Of a stretch of DNA of 6,935 nt, positions 1 through 6,537 are shown piece by piece. Source of the DNA: Minisyncoccota bacterium (GTDB taxonomy: Bacteria; Patescibacteriota; Minisyncoccia; Phycocordibacterales; JAACPR01); contig JAGOTN010000023.1 in NCBI GenBank assembly GCA_018061745.1, forward strand, positions 1 through 6,935. The letters are read 5' to 3'. Made by a program: the position numbers and the translations under genes. The notes beneath the pieces are model-generated. The model had not been told where the DNA came from. It did not search any database and saw only the letters and a list, made by a program, of their open reading frames with translations. Each line of letters opens with the position of its first letter. The stretch's first letter is position 1.

Positions 1-2
1 CC

Positions 3-89
3 CAACCGCTTTTATGGCTAGTCATACATATCATATGGTTTAGAGCAGATTTCCCTCCGCACCTACCTAATAAAAGGAGATATATATGA
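3..89 (+). CDS. Possible C-terminal tail of an upstream gene (partial at left edge)
   Basis: This frame is open from the left edge for 28 codons and ends at TGA 87-89. The peptide has a hydrophobic stretch (LLWLVIHIIWF) followed by a proline- and arginine-rich tail ending in NKRRYI. I do not recognise a family. Two things argue that it is real: its stop overlaps the ATG at 86 in the ATGA arrangement typical of coupled genes, and a strong Shine-Dalgarno for that ATG sits inside its last codons. Against it, 28 open codons is well within chance for a random frame. If genuine, the gene belongs to the region left of the cassette and its product may be membrane-associated. No function is proposed. 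Confidence 0.3.
   Translation, partial: QPLLWLVIHIIWFRADFPPHLPNKRRYI
75..80 (+). promoter_or_regulatory. Strong Shine-Dalgarno before ATG at 86
   Basis: The bases AGGAGA precede the ATG at 86-88. The GGAG core ends at 79, leaving a 6-nt A/T spacer. This is the best ribosome-binding site in the window, yet it serves a frame that stops after 12 codons. It is either the start of a truncated gene or the start of a leader peptide. Confidence 0.5.
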
Positions 90-124
90 TTTGTGATTTT
101 CTGCACAAACGACAGGATTTTTAA
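86..124 (+). other. 12-codon open frame with strong RBS: leader peptide or truncated gene start
   Basis: The ATG at 86, preceded by a near-ideal Shine-Dalgarno, opens a frame encoding MICDFLHKRQDF and stops at TAA 122-124. It overlaps the end of the preceding frame by ATGA. The peptide has no run of one amino acid that would mark a classic amino-acid attenuator leader. The more economical reading is a gene start whose body was lost when the downstream cassette arrived, or that has decayed. A short regulatory leader peptide for the cassette is the alternative. Which is right cannot be decided from this sequence. Confidence 0.3.
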
Positions 125-159
125 ATCGAAAGAACAACATGCACATTATATCACAAAAA

Positions 160-232
160 CCCTCTCATTTCTATAACATAAGGCGGTTTTTAAGCCATTT
201 CCCCGAACCCAAAAAGTGTTGTTTTGAGAGGG
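160..232 (+). repeat. 8-bp inverted repeat in the leader of the operon
   Basis: CCCTCTCA at 160-167 and TGAGAGGG at 225-232 are exact reverse complements separated by 57 nt. If paired in RNA, they would form a long-range stem just upstream of the Shine-Dalgarno at 249-252 and the ATG at 260. The 57-nt loop and short stem make a stable structure uncertain, and a match of this length in a region this size can occur by chance. No U-run follows, so it is not an intrinsic terminator. Confidence 0.25.
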
Positions 233-248
233 GATTTGTGGGATGATT

Positions 249-252
249 GGAG
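249..252 (+). promoter_or_regulatory. Shine-Dalgarno deciding the start at ATG 260
   Basis: GGAG at 249-252 lies 7 nt before the ATG at 260. This favours 260 over the in-frame TTG codons at 224 and 236, which have no comparable site at the right distance. Confidence 0.7.
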
Positions 253-259
253 TACAAAT

Positions 260-1186
260 ATGAAAAGCTATTACCGAATTATGCTAGGAAAGAAAAGTTC
301 ATTTGCTGAGGAATCATACAAAGGCAATTTTATCGCCGGCGGGTTTATCAAAGACACTGACCTTGCGAATCATCTTTCCGACAACTGGCGTGATTTCAAT
401 AAAGAATTCATCCCGCTTTTTCTAGAGCAAAATCCTGAAAAGACAAAAATTTCGGCTGGCCTTGCTTGCGGAATGCTTTGGACAATTGTGAAAGGTGTGC
501 AAATCGGTGACATTGTCCTATGCCCGAACGGTAAGGGTGAATATTACATTGGCGAAGTAACTGGTGGATATGAATACCACAAGAATGATACGCTTCCGCA
601 CCATAGAGCTGTTCGTTGGTTTCCCAACACAATTTCTCGTGACCAGATGAGTGATCCGCTCCGCAATTCCGCTGGCAGTATTGGAACGGTCAGTAACATT
701 TCAAAATATGCAAACGAGATAGAAGGCTTTATTGCAGGAAGTCGTCCTGCATCTATTATCTCCACTGATGAAACTATTGAAGATCCAAGTATTTTTGCAT
801 TGGAAAAGCATTTAGAAGATTTCTTAGTACAAAATTGGCATCATACTGAACTAGGCAAGAATTATGATATCTACGAAGAAGAGGGAGAAAAAGTTGGACA
901 GCAATACCCAAGCGACACAGGGCCGATAGATATTTTGGCTATCAGCAAAGATAAGAAAGAAATTTTAGTTGTTGAGCTCAAGAAGGGGCGTGTCAGCGAT
1001 GTCGTTGTTGGCCAAATTCAACGATATATGGGGTTTGTAAAGGATGAGTTGTGTGAAGAACATCAAACAGTAAAGGGTGTTATTGTTGGGTTTGAAGATG
1101 ATGTGAAAATTCATCGCGCATTGTCTGTTGCTCAAAATATAGAATTTTATACTTACAAAATAAGTTTTAAGTTGGAAAAGAAATAA
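260..1186 (+). CDS. NucS/DUF91-type PD-(D/E)XK nuclease with PUA/EVE-like N-terminal region
   Basis: This 308-residue protein appears to have two parts. Residues 1 to about 160 include a basic start (MKSYYRIMLGKKSSF) and a compact beta-rich segment around GDIVLCPNGKGEYYIGEV, followed by an LPHHRAVRWF-like stretch. They resemble small PUA/EVE-type barrels that accompany restriction nucleases; this is pattern recognition, not a profile match. Residues from about 180 form a NucS-like (DUF91) nuclease: a lead-in ALEKHLEDFLVQNW, then the catalytic set D224, E239 and K241 in IDILAISKD...VVELKKG, then GQIQRYM (251-257). NucS enzymes cut DNA at mismatches or branched ends; related fusions occur near restriction systems. 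It probably works in the cytoplasm on abnormal or modified DNA. ATG 260 is chosen because of GGAG at 249-252; a TTG at 224 would add 12 residues. It leads the operon, 4 nt before the next gene, and is GC-richer than the following gene. Confidence 0.8.
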   Translation: MKSYYRIMLGKKSSFAEESYKGNFIAGGFIKDTDLANHLSDNWRDFNKEFIPLFLEQNPEKTKISAGLACGMLWTIVKGVQIGDIVLCPNGKGEYYIGEVTGGYEYHKNDTLPHHRAVRWFPNTISRDQMSDPLRNSAGSIGTVSNISKYANEIEGFIAGSRPASIISTDETIEDPSIFALEKHLEDFLVQNWHHTELGKNYDIYEEEGEKVGQQYPSDTGPIDILAISKDKKEILVVELKKGRVSDVVVGQIQRYMGFVKDELCEEHQTVKGVIVGFEDDVKIHRALSVAQNIEFYTYKISFKLEKK

Positions 1187-1190
1187 ATTT

Positions 1191-1901
1191 ATGGCAAAAA
1201 AACTACAAGCAAAAATTGAACAATTGAGTAACGATAAGGCCACTTTAGAGCAGCAAGTTTTTGTATTGAAAACACAAAATGAACAGTCCGAAGTTCTACA
1301 TAAAACTGCTATTGAACAAGCAAATCTGGACAAAGAACTTGCAATCAAAGAATTAACCCAGAAAAACGAAAAAGATTTATCAGATCGAGATACTGCGATT
1401 GAGGATTTAGAAAATGATAACAAACAGAAACAAGATCAAATTGACAAGCGAGAACTTAAGAAATTAGCTGAAGCATACAGTGAACAAGAAGAAATTTTTA
1501 AGAAAGAATCAAAAACTTGGCTTATAAGTCTTATTGTTGCGGGGATACTTTTGTTAATATCTGCAATTGTCTCAATCAAAGTAACTCACAATGAATCTTG
1601 GATTGAGTCAATAAAATATTATGTTATTGATTTCATTTTAATTAGTGCAGTTTGGTTTTGCGGAGTTCAATATTCAAATACTACTAAGCTACGATATGAC
1701 TATTCTAACAGAAAAACTTTAGCTCAATCATTCTCAAATATCATAAATAATCTTTCAGAAAATACAGCTATCAGAGATAAATTTATAGAAAAAACCACAG
1801 ATGTGCTTTGTGCGCCAAATTCACTTGCGGATAGGGAATCAGTTTTATCAAAGAAACTTTTTAAAGACACTGCAGAAATTTTATCTTCTATGAAAAAATA
1901 A
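1191..1901 (+). CDS. Coiled-coil membrane protein with two transmembrane helices
   Basis: This 236-residue protein is not assigned to a named family. Residues 1 to about 105 are charged and rich in Lys, Glu, Gln and Leu with heptad-like spacing, suggesting a long coiled coil. Two hydrophobic helices follow, at about 110-131 and 143-160, joined by a loop of about a dozen residues, so the N- and C-terminal parts lie on the same side, probably the cytoplasm. The C-terminal 75 residues are polar and likely helical (SNTTKLRYDYSNRKTLAQSF). There is no signal peptide, catalytic motif or nucleotide-binding loop. The start lies 4 nt after the preceding stop with no Shine-Dalgarno, so translational coupling is likely. 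Its place inside a restriction-type operon suggests a membrane tether, sensor or effector; this is inference. It is one of the most AT-rich genes here (one sampled line is 27% GC). Confidence 0.75.
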   Translation: MAKKLQAKIEQLSNDKATLEQQVFVLKTQNEQSEVLHKTAIEQANLDKELAIKELTQKNEKDLSDRDTAIEDLENDNKQKQDQIDKRELKKLAEAYSEQEEIFKKESKTWLISLIVAGILLLISAIVSIKVTHNESWIESIKYYVIDFILISAVWFCGVQYSNTTKLRYDYSNRKTLAQSFSNIINNLSENTAIRDKFIEKTTDVLCAPNSLADRESVLSKKLFKDTAEILSSMKK

Positions 1902-1905
1902 TTCT

Positions 1906-3975
1906 ATGCCGAAAAAATCAAAGAAAAATGAGGAAATAATTGTAAGTGAGCTTCCAAAGCAGGAGAACTTTTTTGCTACTGGAAAATTAAAGAAAAGCAC
2001 AAGAGCTGGTACTCAGCTACCTGACCCAACACAGACACCCTTCGGTTACGACCCGAAAGAAACGTTCGGTCACATCTTCCCAAAATTAAATTTACCGATA
2101 CTTTTGCCGCCACCCAAAATACACCCTGATGATTATGCAAGTTTTGGAAATCCGACAATAGATCCAAATATTTTATACTTTGGTGATAATCTGTATGTTT
2201 TAAGAAATATGCCAAGCGAAAGTGTGGATTTGATTTACATCGACCCACCGTTTTTCTCGAATCGTGATTATGTACAAATATGGGGTGATGACAATGAAGT
2301 TAGAAGTTTCGAAGACATATTTGGTGATGGGATGTTCTCCTACCTTGCGTGGCTCAATGCGAGGCTTTGGGAAATGAAACGTGTCTTAAAAAGCACAGGA
2401 AGTATTTATGTGCATTGTGATTGGCACGCATCACATTATATAAAATGCGAGATGGATAAAATTTTCGGATACGATGGTTTTAGAAATGAAATTGTTTGGT
2501 GTTATGATAAATGGACAAGTCCTTCAAAAGATTTTCAAAAAAATCATGACATCATTCTTCGTTATGGAAAAACAGAAAAAATAGTTTTCAATGTACAAAG
2601 GGAAATTGATGCAGAAAGAGAATTAACTTTAGAAAGAGGCTACACAACTAATTTACTAAAAAACGGGGAAAGACAGTTGATTGTTTACAATGGTTCTGAA
2701 AATAAACCCAATATTGCAAAATTAATAAAATCAGAAAAGTTTACAAGAGTAATTTTTAAAGATCCTGAAGGTAATCCGCTAAGGTCATGGTGGCGTATGA
2801 ATATCATACATCCAAAAGCAAATGAGCGACTAGGTTACCCAACTCAAAAACCTGAAGCATTACTTGAGAGGATTATTAAAGCAAGTAGTAATGAAGGAGA
2901 TGTCGTTGCGGACTTTTTTATGGGTGGTGGGACGACTGGGGCAGTGGCATTGAAGTTGGGGAGGAAGTTTGTAGGTAGTGATATTTCTCGTGTGGCTGTT
3001 AGTGTTTCGCACAATAGATTAGTTGGAGTTTGTGAAGAATTGAGTGGAATCGAAAAGCAGACCGCAGGACAAGTAGAGGAAGTGATGTTTGATAAAAAGA
3101 AAAATCAATCAAAATTATTTAATCCAAATTCTGACAATAAAATACCCGATTTGCGTGTCGGATATGTCGGTAGTTACCCTGTAGATAAATTTGAAGGAAT
3201 GGAGCAAAATGAATTTATAAACTTTATCATTGATCTGTATGAAGCGAATAGTTTTACAGGTAAGAGTGAAAATATCCACGGACTCGCAAACGGGAAGATA
3301 ATTTTACATATTGGTCCAAGTAATCCAAGTGCTCGCGTACAAGCAGATGAAGTAAAGTTATTTCTTGAGGAAGTAGTAAAACAATATATAACGCAATTGA
3401 CCAGAGGTGAAGAAAAGATATTACAAGTAATCGGCTGGAGTTTTGATCCGAAAGTAAAAGAGTGGAAATCACAAGCAGTACGAGCATTAAACCAAAAAGG
3501 AATTAAAATCACAATTGATCTCGTTGCGCTTTCTAGTGAACAGTTTAGACAGAATATATTCAGAGAAGTTGGAGATAAAAATATCAATCTTAAATTCAAT
3601 AGACTCAATCAATTACTAACTTTTGCTGGTAAGCCAACAGCGGGAGAAATGATTGTAAAAAAGCGTGATGGTTTAACATTTACATTTGATTTAGTTGGTG
3701 CTCAAGCTATCGGTGCTGGTGGACGGCTTATAAACTGTCAGTGGGATTTTGACTATCAAGATAAAAGATTTAGTGATAAAAAATACGCTCTTAATCGTGA
3801 AAAGCAAGGCAGCGGTACTTATAATGCGGTGACGACAGTAGGGCATACTTTCGGTGGTGACGGAGAGTATTTACTTGCAGTACGAGTACAAGATAATCAA
3901 GATGGAGAAGCAGTGCTTGCATCAAAACTGACAATCAATGGAGGAAGTTATACATTAGAAAATATAAAGGAATAA
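1906..3975 (+). CDS. Type III Mod-like site-specific DNA methyltransferase (beta class, probably N6-adenine)
   Basis: This 689-residue enzyme should transfer a methyl group from S-adenosylmethionine to a base in a specific DNA sequence. The catalytic motif IV, DPPF (113-116), precedes the AdoMet-binding motif I, DFFMGGGTT (336-344). That order marks the beta class used by type III Mod subunits. The D in DPPF favours N6-adenine over N4-cytosine. YPTQKPEALLERI (from 311) is the usual lead-in to motif I. Residues about 190-300 are the likely target recognition region. The N-terminus is a Lys-rich extension. Residues about 430-580 contain an ILQVIGWSFD segment of a kind I associate with the C-terminal parts of Mod-like enzymes. 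The end (about 590-685) looks PKD-like, with WDFDY at 613-617 and GHTFGGDGEYLLAVRVQD. It starts 4 nt after the membrane gene without a Shine-Dalgarno, and ends 1 nt before the helicase. The target sequence cannot be read from the protein. Confidence 0.9.
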   Translation: MPKKSKKNEEIIVSELPKQENFFATGKLKKSTRAGTQLPDPTQTPFGYDPKETFGHIFPKLNLPILLPPPKIHPDDYASFGNPTIDPNILYFGDNLYVLRNMPSESVDLIYIDPPFFSNRDYVQIWGDDNEVRSFEDIFGDGMFSYLAWLNARLWEMKRVLKSTGSIYVHCDWHASHYIKCEMDKIFGYDGFRNEIVWCYDKWTSPSKDFQKNHDIILRYGKTEKIVFNVQREIDAERELTLERGYTTNLLKNGERQLIVYNGSENKPNIAKLIKSEKFTRVIFKDPEGNPLRSWWRMNIIHPKANERLGYPTQKPEALLERIIKASSNEGDVVADFFMGGGTTGAVALKLGRKFVGSDISRVAVSVSHNRLVGVCEELSGIEKQTAGQVEEVMFDKKKNQSKLFNPNSDNKIPDLRVGYVGSYPVDKFEGMEQNEFINFIIDLYEANSFTGKSENIHGLANGKIILHIGPSNPSARVQADEVKLFLEEVVKQYITQLTRGEEKILQVIGWSFDPKVKEWKSQAVRALNQKGIKITIDLVALSSEQFRQNIFREVGDKNINLKFNRLNQLLTFAGKPTAGEMIVKKRDGLTFTFDLVGAQAIGAGGRLINCQWDFDYQDKRFSDKKYALNREKQGSGTYNAVTTVGHTFGGDGEYLLAVRVQDNQDGEAVLASKLTINGGSYTLENIKE
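3600..3975 (+). other. PKD-like C-terminal domain of the methyltransferase
   Basis: Residues about 590-685 of the methyltransferase contain W613-D-F-D and, about 30 residues later, G646-H-T-F followed by G653-E-Y and V-Q-D. This spacing resembles PKD-type beta-sandwich domains, where a W-x-F/G-D strand is followed by a H/Y-x-F...G-x-Y-x-V...V-x-D strand. Such domains usually occur in extracellular proteins and bind other proteins or carbohydrates. Here it would be cytoplasmic and could contact the helicase, the membrane protein or DNA. The domain call is by eye. Confidence 0.5.
3968..3971 (+). promoter_or_regulatory. Shine-Dalgarno of the helicase gene
   Basis: AGGA at 3968-3971 lies 5 nt before the ATG at 3977 and within the last codons of the methyltransferase gene. 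It supports this start and efficient re-initiation of the helicase, unlike the two previous internal genes, which show no such site. Confidence 0.65.
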
Positions 3976-3976
3976 T

Positions 3977-6100
3977 ATGAATGAACGAGATATAAAATTT
4001 AATGAATGGAAACTTAATCCAGAATTTCCCAATATTAAAAATGAAAGTTCTAAACAAAGAGCCAGAGGATTTTTTGATATTATTTCAAATAATGAATTAG
4101 AAAAGCCACTTTACAAACATCAAAAAGAAGCGATACTGCAAGTTATCTATGCCTATGAAATAGAAAAAGATATGGATGTTTTGATGGATATTGTTACAGG
4201 AGGAGGAAAGACAGTTATCATGGCAGCAATTGTTGCGTATTTTTGGCAAGTTCATGAGATTAATAAATTTCTAATTCTTACTCCGAATACTATAGTCCGT
4301 GAAAGAGTAAAGGATGATTTTGATGTTAAGGGAGCTGATTATGCTTATAATAATTTTGCATTCTTTTTCAATTCTCACAAAAATATTCCCAAAAAACTAG
4401 TGAGTAAAGTATTGAGAGAAAAATCTGACTCACGTTCAATAATTGACGCAAATGTTATAGTTGCAAATATTCATCAGCTCTACGAAGGAAGGGAATCTCT
4501 TGAAGTTATGTTGTCAGATAATATTCTTTCAGAGATGGTTGTGTTTAATGATGAAGCACACAACGCAGGAGCTTCTCAATACAGAGAAGTTCTCAAATTG
4601 TTAAATAGGAAAACGAGAATGCGGATTGACCTCACTGCAACGCCTTTTAGATTAGATGGTGATGATTTAGATACATATCCGCCAATTTATACATACCAAG
4701 TGCAAGAAGCAACAAAAGATAGAGTTGTAAAACAAACACTTATAACAAAACCTGATATTGAAAAAGTAAAACTAACCTATGAGGAATGGGATGATGAAAA
4801 TAAGGTTGTGAGAACTTTAGATGCTGAAGAAATGGATTGGAATGAAATCGAAAAAACACTTAAGAATAGTGGTGCTGTTAAGTTTGTTACTGCAAAGAAT
4901 GCTCGTCGTCAGCAACTACAAATTGCAGAAACGTGTTTAGATTACCAAAGGAAATGCATACCACTCGACCATCTAGGCAAAAGGGCGTACGAACCAATAA
5001 TGCTTGTCGTGTCACTTTCACAAAAAGATGCAAAAGAAATATATAAGACATTATTAGGAGAGACTTTTAAATATAAAGAAGAAGAAGTTTTACTAGTTCA
5101 CAGTAAACAAGAAGACGAAACCCAGAACAAGATGGCATTTTTAATGGGAAGATCTTCACCTCAGGGATTGTCAAAAGAAGATGTGGAAATTTGGGAGAGA
5201 GCTAGAAAAATAAAGATCGTGATTGGAATTGGAATGTTACGAGAAGGATGGGACGTGAGGAATATATCTGTAATCTGTCTGTTTAGAAAGTTTTCTTATA
5301 TTAAAAAAGGAGACCAAGTTTACACAGTATATGGACCTCAAATTATTGGTAGGGGGCTACGAAAAATAAACAAAGGAAAACAAATAGATCATTTACTAGT
5401 GGTGGACCATCCTGTTTTTTCTCATAATTGGCTTTGGGAAATGATGGGTTCGCAAATGTATGCAAGACCACTAAATCCGGGTGATAAAATTGATGAAGGA
5501 ATTATCGAAGATTTAAAAGAAGACTTAGTTACTCCCGCAGAAGATACAACACCAAATACCGATGATGTTATGGACACAAGTAAGACGCTTGAGGAAATAT
5601 TAAACGCAATACCAGAAATAAAAGACATAGTTCCAATTACAGAATGGAAACAATATTTTCTTGATAAAGATTTCACAAAAGGTATTTCAAGTGCTTTACA
5701 GACTATAAAAAATATAAAAACAACTAAAGTAGGAAGTGATAATACGGCACATGAGATACCAAATGATTTGATAAATCTCCCCGATTCAATCAATAACTTT
5801 TCCGCTGATTCAACAAAAACTAGAGAAGAAAAGATGGCAGAGATTCTTTCAGAATTAGAATATCTACCGAAACAGGTTTTGAACTATACATTTAAACAAG
5901 TTACAGCAGAAAATTTAACAAAGATTTCAAATGCTTTAAACTGGATACTAAGTGAGAAGTTTGAGATAAAAAATATTTCATCAATTCAAAATGAACTAGA
6001 TCAAAAGATAAATAAACTCCATCTTCTATTACCACAAATTCTAGAAGAATTTAATAGACCAGAGATTATTATGGGTATAGTAGAAGATGAAAAAATATGA
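3977..6100 (+). CDS. Type III Res-like superfamily 2 DEAD/DEAH helicase, without nuclease domain
   Basis: This 707-residue ATPase should be the DNA-translocating restriction subunit that partners the methyltransferase. The SF2 motifs are in order: Q-like YKHQKEA (46-52), Walker A TGGGKT (74-79, K78), motif Ia LTPNTIVRE, Walker B DEAH (192-195), motif III TATPFR (220-225), motif V GMLREGWD (419-426) and motif VI QIIGRGLR (455-462) with arginine-finger candidates R459 and R462. All key ATPase residues are present, so it should be active. Residues about 470-707 are mostly polar and helical. Canonical Res subunits are roughly 900-1000 residues and end in a PD-(D/E)XK nuclease domain. Here the protein stops before it, and that domain is encoded by the next gene. 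The start has AGGA at good spacing; the stop overlaps the next ATG as ATGA. The gene is AT-rich (one sampled line is 28% GC). Confidence 0.9.
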   Translation: MNERDIKFNEWKLNPEFPNIKNESSKQRARGFFDIISNNELEKPLYKHQKEAILQVIYAYEIEKDMDVLMDIVTGGGKTVIMAAIVAYFWQVHEINKFLILTPNTIVRERVKDDFDVKGADYAYNNFAFFFNSHKNIPKKLVSKVLREKSDSRSIIDANVIVANIHQLYEGRESLEVMLSDNILSEMVVFNDEAHNAGASQYREVLKLLNRKTRMRIDLTATPFRLDGDDLDTYPPIYTYQVQEATKDRVVKQTLITKPDIEKVKLTYEEWDDENKVVRTLDAEEMDWNEIEKTLKNSGAVKFVTAKNARRQQLQIAETCLDYQRKCIPLDHLGKRAYEPIMLVVSLSQKDAKEIYKTLLGETFKYKEEEVLLVHSKQEDETQNKMAFLMGRSSPQGLSKEDVEIWERARKIKIVIGIGMLREGWDVRNISVICLFRKFSYIKKGDQVYTVYGPQIIGRGLRKINKGKQIDHLLVVDHPVFSHNWLWEMMGSQMYARPLNPGDKIDEGIIEDLKEDLVTPAEDTTPNTDDVMDTSKTLEEILNAIPEIKDIVPITEWKQYFLDKDFTKGISSALQTIKNIKTTKVGSDNTAHEIPNDLINLPDSINNFSADSTKTREEKMAEILSELEYLPKQVLNYTFKQVTAENLTKISNALNWILSEKFEIKNISSIQNELDQKINKLHLLLPQILEEFNRPEIIMGIVEDEKI
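6090..6095 (+). other. A6 run at the helicase/nuclease junction (possible slippage site)
   Basis: Six A residues sit immediately before the ATGA overlap. A one-base insertion, or a -1 slip of ribosome or polymerase here, would join the helicase frame to the nuclease frame (Glu-Lys-Asn-Met-Met) and give a full-length Res-like protein of about 853 residues. The upstream nuclease frame is closed by TGA at 6088-6090, so the shift must occur between about 6091 and 6097. It is not a classical X-XXY-YYZ heptamer. Confidence 0.35.
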
Positions 6101-6537
6101 TGTCACAAAGAGGGGGCTTGTCCGGACTCAAGAAAACGCGATTTGAAAAAGAGGATTTTGACTCATTACTTGAACGAGATTATATGCTTGAACTTGAACA
6201 TATTGCTGGTGTAAAATCTTGGACAAAAAGACATGGTATAATAATTCCATATACATTTTTCGGTATTAGAAAAAACTATCTTCCAGACTTTCTTATTACA
6301 TTTCAAGATGGTTCTCAAGAACTGCACGAAACAAAAGGTGCTGGTTTTTTAACATGGCTCACTACACATGCGAAAAGAATTGCTGGAGATAAGTGGTGTA
6401 AAGAGAGAAATATGAAATATGTTTTTATTGAAAACAGTAAAGGTGCAATGTTTGCAAATAATAATTATCTAAATAATACAACAGATGAAGTAAAAAAATA
6501 CAACAATATGATGGATTTGATGAGTAAGGATAATTAG
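6097..6537 (+). CDS. Small stand-alone PD-(D/E)XK nuclease (detached Res nuclease domain)
   Basis: This 146-residue protein has the catalytic pattern of PD-(D/E)XK nucleases: P63-D64 in NYLPDFLITF, then E78-T79-K80 in ELHETKG 14 residues later, with a conserved-looking acidic helix before it (SLLERDYMLELE, from 23). The following helix, HAKRIAGDKWC, matches the usual K/A...W pattern after the ExK strand. The same arrangement occurs at the C-terminus of type III Res subunits and in TnsA-like nucleases. Because it directly follows a Res-like helicase that lacks this domain, it most likely supplies the DNA-cleaving activity in trans. It starts within the helicase stop (ATGA), with a second ATG at 6100, so translation is probably coupled and roughly equimolar. 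There is no transposon gene nearby to favour a TnsA role. It is the last gene of the operon; stop TAG. Confidence 0.8.
   Translation: MMSQRGGLSGLKKTRFEKEDFDSLLERDYMLELEHIAGVKSWTKRHGIIIPYTFFGIRKNYLPDFLITFQDGSQELHETKGAGFLTWLTTHAKRIAGDKWCKERNMKYVFIENSKGAMFANNNYLNNTTDEVKKYNNMMDLMSKDN

Noticed and set aside
1..34. Minus-strand frame starting at ATG (34-32) and open to the left edge (11 residues)
   Set aside because: It is too short to judge; its only purine-rich candidate site is about 18 nt away, too far for a Shine-Dalgarno.
38..70. Possible tRNA or tmRNA 3' end (CCCTCCGCACCTACC-like stretch)
   Set aside because: No 5-bp T-arm stem with a 7-nt loop can be formed, there is no CCA end, and no acceptor partner is visible.
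172..177. TATAAC as a -10 box for the operon
   Set aside because: No acceptable -35 lies at 16-18 nt, and several equally weak AT-rich hexamers exist nearby, so no promoter is claimed.
224..259. In-frame upstream TTG starts (224, 236) for the NucS-like gene
   Set aside because: They lack a well-spaced Shine-Dalgarno, whereas ATG 260 has GGAG 7 nt upstream and begins the conserved-looking segment.
965..1423. 152-codon open frame on the minus strand across the NucS-like and membrane genes
   Set aside because: It lies wholly antisense to two convincing genes, spans their junction, and its Ser/Cys/Phe-rich translation is typical of a shadow of Lys/Glu-rich coding sequence.
6088..6100. Recoded TGA (Gly) as in Gracilibacteria/SR1
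   Set aside because: TGA 6098-6100 ends the helicase in a normal ATGA overlap, and I saw no in-frame TGA inside any of the supported genes.
6097..6537. TnsA-like transposase subunit as the identity of the small nuclease
   Set aside because: There are no TnsB/TnsC-like genes or transposon ends in the window, and the preceding helicase lacks exactly this domain, which fits a Res nuclease better.
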